Of a DNA stretch of 64,000 bases, positions 1 to 10,477 are shown one piece after another. A program made the position numbers and the translations under genes. The stretch spans positions 62,001-126,000 of the forward strand of contig MU405266.1 in the NCBI GenBank assembly GCA_022836615.1. The letters are read 5' to 3'. Source of the DNA: Annulohypoxylon bovei var. microspora. Taxonomy: Eukaryota > Ascomycota > Sordariomycetes > Xylariales > Hypoxylaceae. How positions within the stretch are numbered: the first letter of the stretch is position 1; each line of letters opens with the position of its first letter. Below the pieces are notes generated by a model. The model had not been told where the DNA came from. It was given only the letters and a program-made list of their open reading frames with translations, and searched no databases.

Positions 1-981
1 GGAGGAGACTACTCATGGCGTCGTCCCCGGCCGGGATATTCTTCGCACAGTATGTAAGCGACATATTCATATTAGCGTCGATGGGGATTGCATACTGCCA
101 TAGTATTATCTTATAAGAGCAAGCTCGCGCGCGAAATCTAAGCTCGTAATGGTTTGTGCGAAGAAAGTGTGCCGCAAACGAAGGCCCAAGGATCGACACA
201 AATTTTGACAGGGATTAGGTCCCCACGCTAAATGCAAGGCTGCCACGGTTGTGTGACGTGCATGCGTCATACTACCTAGGTACCTAGACAGAAGGCTGCG
301 ATGCGCTAAGGAAAGAGATGGTCTCCACGTTACTTGCCTCGACCTCGATAACTCTAACTTAACTTATTTGATTACTGTACCTGATACATCCATGGATAGG
401 TACATATGTAGATATTGAAGGTAGACACGTGAAAAGTAATTGATGCCAATCAGTTTATGCACGTGTCAATTTTGCTTTTGCCCATTGGAACCTGTTGAAG
501 AGAAGACGCAATTACTTGGCGAACTTTATGATTTAACTCGATGTTGAAGACTTCTAATTTTGTGGGCTATAGCTACATAGGTATTGAGTATCCCGTACTC
601 AAATTTTTAACCCCCCTCATGCCAGCGTAGTTTCACATGTAATATTCATTTGCGGTGATCTTATTATAAGCTATGGACGTTCAGAGTACTGTTCAGGTTT
701 GAGTTTCTGCCTTCATCGATACCTCGACGGTCCTTGCTACACTGAGCAAGGAATCTCCCAGCTATCTCAGACAGCTAATCGCACGATTCGTACCTGGATA
801 ATAGCTCGTAGTCGTGTTGACGTCACGTTTGGACGAGCTGTAGTGTAAAACGGGGCGGAAGACTGATATCATTACAACATTATGTATTGTATTGATTAGG
901 ATGCTGTCAACTAGGAGAAGGCACCACAAAACCCATAATTAAGCCTTCATCCGTTGTGTAGCATGTCGATATCCACCTAGC
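1..981. other. Intergenic, no supported gene
   Basis: No reading frame with a start and coding character was found. A palindromic CCTAGG-centred motif of the kind scattered through the window lies near 272-287. A short open stretch at bases 1-57 could be the 3' end of a gene outside the window, but it is too short to support. Confidence 0.5.
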
Positions 982-2112
982 TTACTTTCCTAGCTTGAAA
1001 GTAGCCTCCGTGTACTTCCGTAGACCACGGAGGAATATCTGGTATCCGACACCTTGGTTGTCAGGGGCGCAGTAGATCTCGGTTAATCGGATGGGCCAGG
1101 GCGGGTATCCTTGTAGGTCAACGTAAGGCTCGAACGAGATAAGGAGGTCCGGCTCCGTCATGACGGCTTCAGATAGCTCCATATCAAGGATGTCCTGCGT
1201 AATATCCGTAGCCTTGATCTTTTCCTTTTGGACCATCTGAACTAGGACCTTGGTGAGATCCACCATTGCTTCTCGACCATCATCTTCCGAGATGAGCACA
1301 ACATTGAGTGGCGACTGGTCATGTGATAGGTACTCTCGGTTGGCTGTGTTGATGGTTGAGGCTCCGCGAGTAGAGATGGAGACCGGGGGTGCCTGACTCT
1401 TTCCGAACCAGCTCTTGAGTTTCTGGACCAAGGCACGATGGGTCTGAGGCATGTAGCGCTTCAGGACTCCTATGAAAATAAGTTAGTCTTCCTGACTTAG
1501 CGTATACATATATAGAGTTGTATGTTTATTACCTGTTCTCTCGTATATGGAGAGTCGAGGAATGCCTGCCGCGGTGCACCATGCTGCCACCTCAGCAACT
1601 TCATTGACAAGCTTCTCCAAGGCATCCCCTGCTCTTCCGCCATCCTCTAGTGTCAATATCACACTGACGTGCTTCGGTAGTCGCTTCAAATTGCTGACGT
1701 CTCTGCGGACATAGTCGGGGGTATTGTGGTGGTACTTGAAGATGGAGAGGGTCCGTAGGGATACAGAGTGGCAAGCTGATCGAACACGGATATAAGCCGA
1801 GAAGACTGCATGTACGGAGACGTACAGCAGTGAATAGAGTTGCGACTTGAGAAACTTCCTAATACCAAAGCGGGACGTGTCACGTTTAGTCTTACTTACG
1901 CGACTTCGTGATCGGCTAGGTGGACTCGGAAGGTAATTCTATATCATCAGATATCCATGTTAGTCGAGGATGCAAATAAAAAGTCTAATAAGTCTGGATG
2001 ATATTTGAGTTCGTACCTGAACAAGCTGCTCTCGTTCTTCGACGCCAAGATTCTTATGCCCGACCCGTTCGTCCTCTCTGTAAACTTCAATATCCTTGGA
2101 ATTGAACGGCAT
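982..2112 (-). CDS. nus1: Dehydrodolichyl diphosphate synthase complex subunit Nus1
   Basis: Non-catalytic subunit of the cis-prenyltransferase that makes dehydrodolichyl diphosphate at the ER, the lipid carrier precursor for N-glycosylation. Three exons (2112-2017, 1938-1533, 1469-982) join in frame to 329 aa. The N-terminal third is basic with a hydrophobic membrane stretch (SLLYVSVHAVFSAYI). It is followed by the cis-PT-like core beginning LPKHVSVIL and ending with the family signature around LISFEPYVDLQGYPPWPIRLTEI. The catalytic DGNRRW motif of active cis-prenyltransferases is absent, as expected for Nus1. The last residues are FKLGK, where the family usually has an RxG motif. The start ATG is the first in frame and exon 1 phases cleanly to exon 2. 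Divergent from SEC10 across about 620 bp. Confidence 0.93.
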
Positions 2113-2730
2113 GGTGATGTATTACGAATTATCGCAGTTGACGTAATGACGTTAAGAGAAGAAGAAAAAGAGAGAAAAGGATGGGATGGAAAAGAAAGAA
2201 ACGTCCTTTCTTTAACGGATGATTGCTCGCATAGCCTCAACTACTTGAGTTGAGATTCGCGTTCTGACGCGCAATATGTAGTAGGCTTGGGACGGAAAAG
2301 CCAGAATTCCTTTGATCAGATGTCAAATGTTTAAAATGTAACAAGCGACAGGCCACGATATTTCAGCTACTACCTAGTCCGGGTATGTACCTAGGTAGGT
2401 ATGCCGCTATGCCGCGTTTCAGTTACCCTAGCCACGCCAATAATGTCAAAGCTCCTACAGCTTCGCCACAGCTAAAGTGGCGGATTAACAACAGTATCGA
2501 AGGTGCTACCGTTCAGCCGTTGTGGTACCTGACCCCTGTAACTGGTAGTGATGACTTCCTTCTAATCGATTTCACCCATCCCACTAGCTGGCGCATTCAA
2601 ACATCCATCAATAACATTTCCTAATTACAACCATTACAACCACCATTCACATCATCGCCTTTCTTTCTTTCTTTCTCTCATCTCCACCCATGTCGTAGGA
2701 CAATACCCCCCCCAATCACCGCTTGATGCA
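2113..2730. promoter_or_regulatory. Divergent promoter region nus1/sec10
   Basis: About 620 bp separate the two start codons. A CT-rich tract (CTTT repeats, 2659-2687) sits 45 bp ahead of the sec10 ATG, a usual position for the transcription start in filamentous fungi. A CCTAGGTAGGTA motif lies at about 2389-2402. Promoter function is inferred from the arrangement only. Confidence 0.5.
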
Positions 2731-5358
2731 ATGGAGCGGGCAGGTTCCGGATCAAGAGCTCTGTTCCCAAAGGGACCTAGCTTCACTATCGAGGACTTCT
2801 CTAATAAGGACTTCATCGTGCGTGACTTCGTTGATGACCTTGCTGAGAGTGCTATATCTCTCAATCGCCGCTCTGGTCCTGCCTTACAAGCCTTTGACCC
2901 GAAACCTTTGATCCGGACGTTTGAGAGTATGACCTAGTCTTGCTTCACTATGCTATATATTATCGTGAACCGTATATTAACCCATCCTATAATAGACGCA
3001 TTACAGGGACTCGGCAGCCTTTCTGAAGAGCTACAGGAGAAGGAATCAGACTTATTGTCCCAAGCACGCCGCGCGGAGATTCAACATGACCAGACCGTTG
3101 ACACACTTGGTAGCAAGTTGGATCAATCTATCGACCAGTTCGAGGCCCTAGACCTTACCCTCAATAACCCTAGCGAGAACGAACGAGGTGGTCGAGGCGA
3201 GGCAGGTGGAAATATCGCTGTCCAGATAGGAGAGAAGTTAGAGGAGTTAGATAGGAAACGCAGACGAGCGCTGGACGCCAACTTCCTAATACAATGCTGG
3301 CTTCAAGTTAGTGAAACCGGCGAACTCACCTTGTTACAAGATATCCAACGTCAAGGCAGCTCCGAGAATAAAGTAAGATGTGCCGTGATCGCACATCAAC
3401 TGATGCGGATCAGCCAAAGACTGGATCCCATTTCATGGGGTCAGCAGAATGGACTATACCGCAATGGTATCACGAATAACGGCAATAATGGCGATGAGAG
3501 GAGACATAATACCCGGGAGATCCTAGAGAAATTCTGCGAAACGTTGGAGCAAGACCTACTAAAACAATTTAACGGTAGCTACCGTAAACAGAACTTTGAT
3601 GATATGAAAGAGTGCGCCAAGGTTCTATACGACTTCAACGGAGGTGCCAGCGTCATTGCTGTCTTTGTGAACCAGCACCAGTTCTTCATTGACAGAGATC
3701 AACTTATTACTGATGAAGTGACCATGGATGGAGAGACCTGGGAACAACTGGCAGATCCCGACTCTGAACCGCCGGGCGTCGAACCAAGTCTTCAGTCACT
3801 CATCGATGAGGTTAAAATTGTTATGCAGGAGGAGTCATTCATCATCAAGAGGGCCTTCCCTTATTACGAGACCGTATTAATCAAGTTTATACAACGAGTA
3901 TTCCAACAGTCGGTACAACAACGACTAGAATTAGTCTTAGAGAAGGCCAATACTATTTCATCATTGGCCTTTCTTCGATCCCTCCACTCTTCCAGAAGCT
4001 ATATTGGAGCCCTGGTGGATGATTTAAAAACACATGGCCTTACGGAACACCCAGAACCCTGCTCTCCACAGATATCTCAAACGTTAGACCAGCAGATGGA
4101 GGAGCTATTCGTCCCATACATAGTGGGCAACTCTTACATCGAGCGTGAGAAGAGGAGCTTGGAAGAATTGTTTAACTCACTGCTCTTCAAGTATAATATC
4201 TATCACTCAAGAAGGAAAAAGGCTCCGACGGGTTTCATGGCTTCGTTGGCCCTACAAACCAACCAGCTCATGGCATCCGCTAAGGATGCCTATCTAGAGC
4301 GACTTGAATCATCTGATCTCACTGTAACTCAGAAAGCGATGATGTTGAGAGTTGCCGGGGTCCAGGAAACTGGAAATAAGAACGAGATCGAAGTTTCAGA
4401 ATCAGAGGGTGTCTTAAGTACGGCTACTGCCAAGCGTATGTTGACTTGGCTTGCTGAGAGTGTTCGACGGACGCTGGAGCTAGGAAGCCAGAGCGAAACT
4501 CCCAAGGACGTCGCCATACTGCTAAATCTCTTATTAACCAACATGGGCCAAGTCTACGTAGAGACAGCGCTAGAAGCGGCTCTTGAGAAGGCCACGTCTC
4601 AGGAGAACCTGAAGACGGAACCAGACCTCAGCTATCTCCCCTCTGTCCGGCCGGCCGTGACTATCGGTAGCATGATGAACCGCTTCATAAGCACGGTGCT
4701 CATCCGCCTGGCCGAGTCCAACACCACCGTCCGGCGAAGCATGGAGGCGTCGTCCAAGATGGGCATCGAGAGCATCGAGCGCAAGGCCGGCAGCATCATG
4801 AAGAGCAGCGTCGACGTGATCGTGAACTGGGTCTCCAAGTCCCTCGCGGCGCAGAAGAAGCTCGACTTCCTGCCCAAGGACGAGCTCAGCATCATCGAGT
4901 CGCTGCAGACGTCCACCTGCACCGCCATATGCCTGTTCCTGTCGCGGTGCACGCGCCTCATCGGCCAGGCCGTCGACGGCGCCAACCTCGAGGTCTTCAG
5001 CTCCGAGCTCGCCATCGAGATCCAGCGCCTGCTCTTCGAGCACTTCAAGAAGTTCAAGGTCAACGCCACCGGCGGCCTCATGGTCACCAAGGACGTCACC
5101 AAGTACGTCGCCACCCTCAAGGAGTGGCCCCTCTCCAAGGAGGTCGAGGCCGCCGTCGAGCTCCTCACCGAGATCGGCTACCTGTTCATCATCGGCCCCG
5201 AGGCCCTGCGCGAGCGCTCCCGCAACCTGGCCAGCGCGAACAGCGGCGGCGGCGGCGGCGCGCCGAAGAAGTTGGGAAAGGCCGACTTCAAGGCCTTCAT
5301 ACAGAGCAGGGACGACGCGAGGAGCACGGGCGTGCAGAGCGTACTGTCGAGCCTGTGA
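2731..5358 (+). CDS. sec10: Exocyst complex component Sec10
   Basis: Subunit of the exocyst, the octameric tether that docks secretory vesicles at sites of polarised growth. Two exons (2731-2926 and 2996-5358) give 852 aa, the usual size for the family. Recognisable features are the N-terminal FVRDFVDDL-like region (IVRDFVDDLAES), a coiled-coil helical stretch after the intron (SLSEELQEKESDLLSQARR), and the conserved block YDFNGGASVIAVFVNQHQFF. Splicing converts FES into FEN-ALQ with frame kept. From about base 4640 to the stop the codons become almost exclusively G/C-ending, unlike the first two thirds, with no break in the protein similarity. This change produces long spurious antisense frames. 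Divergent from nus1 and convergent with the homeodomain gene. Confidence 0.93.
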
Positions 5359-6248
5359 GGTGGACAGGCTGGCGTGGAATACTAGTAGGGCATACCTATT
5401 GTACACTACGTAGCGCCCTGTGCGAGCGAAGGGGTGGTGTTGTTTTGCCCCTCTTCTAGTTCAAGGCGAAAAGGGAGGGCAAGAAAACGGTCCTGTGCTT
5501 GGGTCGCTTGGATCTGGGGACGTCTTTGCTGTAAAAACAACGGGATAGATGAAATACCAACGCGAGAATGAATGCGAATGCCTTCTCCCTACGCACCTAC
5601 TGTAGATATTTACTTTGACACATCCGTGAACTAAATCCACCGTCACTGCTCATAAGTGATCTTGACATATTCGTTTGATTTGAACTGGTTTGGTTTGGTT
5701 TCATTTACTATTAGCCCCCGCCCCTACCCCAACTCCTATAAACGGGCCACCGAGCGAATCAGAGCCACCTGTCTGTCGTATCACACTTCCCAACGTGACG
5801 CAACAACACATATAGTCAAGCCAAGCCAAGCCAAGCCAATGAATTCCCATCATTCCTCGACAAACGAACTTCATAGAACCCTCCTTCATCACATACCCAT
5901 ATACGCGGCCAGCCTAGCCTAGTACGCCGTAGAGGAACGATGAAAAAACTATCAACGTCGTAACAACCCGTTGAACTGGCGAGGCCAGGGAAATATTCCT
6001 CGCCCCCCAACAGCACTTTTCCGGTCCCGTCGTTCAAATCAATCAACCAATCCCCTTCCCATTTCTCCCCAAAACGCCGACTTTCGGTCCCGCGTGATAA
6101 GACAGCATGACTTTCACGGGAGTTAGACCGAGAGAAATAAACTGGCAAACCACCAAATCATATGTGTGTCGAAGTAGTCTTAGCACTATTCAACGGTGGT
6201 CTTCTCTTTGTTGTCCACGAAGATGGCTAGCAGTGAGCCAGCACCGTT
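5359..6248. other. Convergent intergenic spacer
   Basis: Contains the 3' flanks of sec10 and the homeodomain gene. A pentamer repeat, (CCAAG)n, is present at 5818-5838. No coding sequence is supported here; the several short frames on both strands have no recognisable similarity. Confidence 0.5.
5818..5838. repeat. Pentanucleotide tandem repeat CCAAG
   Basis: Four adjacent copies of a CCAAG-type unit, the last reading CCAAT, seen directly in the sequence. It lies in the convergent spacer. Confidence 0.8.
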
Positions 6249-8379
6249 TCATCGCCAGTTCCCCTGGCTGAGCGACAGCAGTCCGGCAATGCAGTCCAGA
6301 TCGGGGCGCTTGCTAGGGCTAGGGCTAAGCTCGCCCTGAACGGATTTCTCGGTCTCTTCGCCATCTCGTTTCGGGCCATTCTCCTTATCCTCGAATATCG
6401 ACATAGCTGCATCGCGTGGCTTCGATGGTGGTGCCGTATTTGCTCTGCTTCCGAACAGCAGTGAACGCTTTGCTGCAGCATCTTGTTCGCCTAAAATACG
6501 TCCAACGCGGCGCGGATTCTTGCTAGCTAGGGCCTGCGTCTGCGTCTTGGGGGAAAGTAAAGGTCGTCGACGACTCGGGTGAGGGTTGCCATCCTCATCC
6601 GGGCTCCAGTTCTCCTTGTCGGAATCTCCGCCCGGGCTTAGGATAACTGACAGGCTACCTTTTGAAGGCTTCTTCTCCGGGTCTAATACTGCTGTTGCAG
6701 CCACAGCAGTATCTATAAGCGATGCAGGCGGTAAGGTTTGCATACGTGCGACGCTGCTACTCGCGCGACTAAGCTTGGGTTTCTTGGCGCTACCTTCTCG
6801 GTGCGAAGGCTTGTTCTGTGGTGCGTTACGCTTATTGGGATTGGATTGGAGCACGTTCGGGCTGTTATGACTGTGCACCAAGTTACTGAGGCTGGCGGAG
6901 CTACTGCTAGAACGCAGGAGACTAATAGCCGCAACGGCGGACCCGGAAGACTCGTTCTCGGCTTGTTTCGTTAATTCATCCCGCATGTCAGCTTCACAGC
7001 AAGATTCCCAGGCATGGACATCCCGTGATCGACCTCGGGTCAGCTGAGGGGGAAGGTGAGCGGTAAGAGTTGAGATAGGCGGGAGAGTAATGCCGGGCAA
7101 AGCACTCCGGCTTCTATGGAGAGTCCGGCTTACACGAACAGGAGGTAACGTATCCGCGTCTCCTGGAAGTTGCATCTGAGCGGGACATGGCGGTGATGGT
7201 TGAGAGGAAACTAGCTCAGCTTTTCCGTCTAAGGAGAGAGACAGGCGGACCTGCGAGGAAGAAGACGAAGGGGGCGGGAGAACAGAGGGTGGTGAGCTGG
7301 TAATAGCCGAGTTAAAGGAGGATGAAAATGATTCAGGTCTGGCATGAATATAAGCATATATGTTTACGTTAACAAGGGACAACACTCACCTAAACGATTC
7401 ATCTCCTGCTCGCCCAAAGGCAGAAGGGGTCGAAAAGGAGTTATCGAAGCTTTGTCGGTTCGACAAAAATGCGATTGACGTTGATGAGGTTCGGAAGAAT
7501 GAGTAACCCTCCAAATCGGATTTCTGAGACGACGGCGAAGTGCCCTTCTCAGATCCCACAGATGATGGTCTTGCCATCATCTCCACTGGATGGTGGTCTA
7601 TACCGCTGAACTTCGGAGAAGACTGGATAGAGTGTTGAGGTGTCACATCGTGTGAGCAGGGAGGTAGTCTTTCTACATCGGAAGCCTTCTCGTCGTTGAT
7701 TAGCGCGTCTACCGGTTGTCCAGTAAGGTTAGACGCGGTAATTGGCATGGGGGCAGAATCGGAGGATAGAATTTGCACTCCCCCGCCATATCTAAGTGCT
7801 GCAATTTCTTGCGGGGAAAGTGGACGCGATTTTCGACGATCATTTTGGCGGCGGTTCTGAAACCATATCTACAAAGACATTAGAACCCAATGACCCAGAC
7901 GCGATCTTCAATCAATTCTACAGCGCGTCGTTTCTACGATATATAGATATATGGGCCAAACTAACCTGAACTTCTTTCTCGTTGAGCGAGACGCGACTTA
8001 CGATATCGAGACGCGCTGCTTTGTCGGGTTTAGGGTTGGAATTATACGCGGCTTCGAGAATGGCTTTATCTTGAGTCCTACACGCGAACATGTTAGTACA
8101 TTTGGGGGTATAGAAATAGTGAGGGAATCGGTTTCTATAAACGCACGTGGTTCTTTTTCGTTTTCCCTTAGGATGTTTCTCGGAGTTGGAGTCGTGGGTG
8201 GGATAACCAGACTCTAATCTGAAAGAGGATTCAAATGACATGGTAGACGAGTCCGGGTTACTGCTCTGGGAGCTAAAGGATAATCGAGATTCGTGGGATT
8301 CGTGTGCAGGTGCCATGGCGAGAGGTGAAGAAGACGCGGTTGAGGGGGACATATTGTTACAACTGCCTATTCTAACCAT
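6249..8379 (-). CDS. Homeodomain transcription factor with two KEN boxes
   Basis: Probable DNA-binding regulator. Four exons (8379-8147, 8077-7966, 7868-7390, 7338-6249) join in frame to 637 aa. The homeodomain spans about residues 67-130: basic arm KGKRKRTT, helix I-II segment DKAILEAAYNSNPKPDKAA, and recognition helix WFQNRRQNDRRKSRP. The homeodomain is split by two introns. The rest is Ser/Pro-rich and probably disordered, with many SP sites and two KEN motifs near the C-terminal half (DKENWSP and EDKENGP), degrons known from APC/C substrates. Yeast Yhp1/Yox1 are cell-cycle homeodomain repressors of comparable design and Yhp1 is an APC/C target, so this may be a functional equivalent, but the orthology is inference. 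A second ATG at 8352 (MSPSTASS) is an alternative start. Confidence 0.85.
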
Positions 8380-8502
8380 GCATTATACATATACGTAGTA
8401 GTAGGCGGGACAGGAATTGAAACGAGAGACAAGTCCCCTTCTACAATACGCAATATGCTTTATTTGTGAGGTAGAGAATAAAAGTCAGAGAGGTTATGTA
8501 GT

Positions 8503-8546
8503 AATAGTAGTAGTAGTGGTAGTAGTAATAGTAATTATTATATTGA
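8503..8546. repeat. GTA/GTAATA trinucleotide microsatellite
   Basis: An imperfect run of GTA units with occasional ATA and GTG, seen directly. It lies about 120-170 bp upstream of the homeodomain start codon, so it is probably in its promoter. Confidence 0.75.
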
Positions 8547-9362
8547 ATAGAGGAAAGAGAAGAAAGAGCTGGGCTGGTGTTGGAGTAATAGATCGATCAT
8601 AGTGGGTCCTTTGGCGTGTCAGTCTTCAAGACCGCGTCTGAATGCAGAAGCTTGGACCAATGCTTATCAATTGACCAATGAAAACCCAAATCGCGTTTAT
8701 TTACTTGGGACGTGACGTCTCCAGCACAACCGATTAAATTCCCCTAACTGTTGCCAAAACACCACCTCTGTACCTTATTGTACCTAGGTACATAGTACTT
8801 TCCAAAGGAATGCACTAATAAAAATAGATAAAAACGTTATTTCCAGCCACCTACTTGCACAAAGTAAACTAGACCTTTCTAATTTAGTCACGAAGTGCAT
8901 ACTTCGTAGTAAACTATTTGATGTGGTACAGAGCCTCATTGAGGGGAAAATAAAGCACACGCCTCTCTCTGACCTAAGAAACTTCATGGTGGGTATGTCG
9001 CGATCTAAAAGTGATAGATAATATGGTTGTATATAGGTAGCTAACATATACTTCATGGTATTATATTAAGAATTAAGAATAATATTAATTAAGCGGTTTA
9101 AAAAGAAAGTGGGTTGTTGTTAAAGTGGTGGGACGCCATATCTAAAATTAGTTGGATATTTTAATGGCATTGCAATCGGAGTAAACAATCAGGTTGTAAG
9201 TTACTAATGAGAGACAACATCCATGTGACTTTGACCTGTTTGACTCATGTCGTGGAATGGGTCTAAAATTCATTACTCATTTATATACCTATGGCATCGA
9301 CTCTCTATAATACACATTCGTTGTTTCAAGCCAATCAGAAATTAAATGGGTTACCCACTCAT

Positions 9363-9398
9363 CTTCATCTTCCTCTTCCTCTTCCTCTTCCTCCCCTT
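9363..9398 (+). promoter_or_regulatory. CT-rich (CTTCCT)n tract
   Basis: About 35 nt of CTTCCT repeats on the plus strand, the type of pyrimidine tract that precedes transcription starts in filamentous fungi. It lies about 150 bp upstream of the short reading frame at 9539, which is the main reason to take that frame seriously. Confidence 0.4.
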
Positions 9399-9538
9399 CT
9401 CTTATATTTATTCATAGCTCCGTAACTCATATATATATCATAACCATAGAATATTGCGCTCGTCGATATAGACAACTCACCTAAGAACTTCGAATCCATA
9501 CTACCCTCCCCTTAAACAGAACAGTCGACCTATCCACT

Positions 9539-9625
9539 ATGTACCTCAAGAGATCTACCACGGAGCCCATCTTCCCAAACAGGTGCTTCAGCGCCTGCCC
9601 GGGATACGGTGTCTCATCATACTAA
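9539..9625 (+). CDS. Candidate 28-aa small ORF or first exon
   Basis: An ATG-initiated frame of 28 codons with well-spread codon use, containing RCFSACPGYG. It follows a pyrimidine tract and a 5'-UTR-like stretch. I do not recognise the family. It could be a complete small peptide, or the first exon of a spliced gene, since it contains a CAG|GTGC and a GGTGTC donor-like site. No following exon could be assembled with confidence. Confidence 0.25.
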   Translation: MYLKRSTTEPIFPNRCFSACPGYGVSSY

Positions 9626-10477
9626 GTATTTCCGTAAAAGTCTTGAAAGACCGCAAGGCAATTCCCCTAGAATTTCAACCTACATCAGCTTTCAAATATG
9701 TTATAGTAGAGTGTAGTAGTAGAGTACCCAGATATAACATCGAAATCTCGATCTTATTGCACGTAACATACCGCATGTAAGGACCTTAAGAAGCTGATGT
9801 ATAGGTACGTCACCAAAAACAGTTAGAATCGGGATCCCCTTTCTGACGACGCGGCGTTCAGCAATTGCCTAATAAGAGCTCAGATCCGCATAAATTTTGC
9901 AATCGAAGTCCGGTTTCCTTACCTGGCACAAATTTTTAGTACGGTACATAATAAGCATCTGCTTCACACCGCCATGACCAAGTTCGAGTCCGAAATCTAC
10001 CATGCGCATCTGCCGGGGTTTGACTATGTATAGGCAGTGATACAGTAGTCCGTAATCTGACCCGCCTTTCACCGAAGAATATTCGTACCTAGTTGCGTAC
10101 CATAACGATTCACCTAATTTATCGCGTGTAGTATCTTCAGTTTAGATAAGCCTCATGTGAATTTCATTCGTGAAGGTCCATCTATTCGCCATCGTTGTGA
10201 CTGGCGGCGTAAGGACAGTAGTATCCGTGACGGGGGAAAATGTTATCTCGGCGGGTGAAGGAGTACCCAAATCAAAACTAAAATATCCGCTCGCTGGGAG
10301 GCAACCTTGAGTTGTCCTCCATTGAAACCCTTAAGTCAGCGCCAATGAACTCCTCGAGGTGTCATCGAAAGACTACCTCAACTCTACTGCAATATATGCA
10401 GGGAAATATGGACATAAATATATCATACGCCACCCATCTAGTTCTAACCCGTGATTCTCTCTCTAAGTCTATGCCAT

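Larger units (their letters stand above)
8380..10477. other. Intergenic region with microsatellites and a possible smORF
   Basis: Two kilobases between the 5' end of the homeodomain gene and the 3' end of NAD kinase. It contains a GTA-type microsatellite (8503-8546), a CTTCCT tract (about 9363-9398), a CCTAGG palindrome (8780-8792) and a possible 28-codon reading frame at 9539. The remainder is AT-rich with no supported gene. Confidence 0.5.

Noticed and set aside
1..57. Possible 3' end of a gene at the left edge
   Set aside because: An open stretch ending in a stop at 57 is too short to separate from chance, and nothing upstream can be seen.
4570..5406. Antisense frame of 278 codons opposite SEC10
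   Set aside because: It lies over the GC3-rich 3' part of SEC10, where lack of AT-rich stop codons opens every frame. Composition is Ala/Leu/Gly/Asp-biased with no motif.
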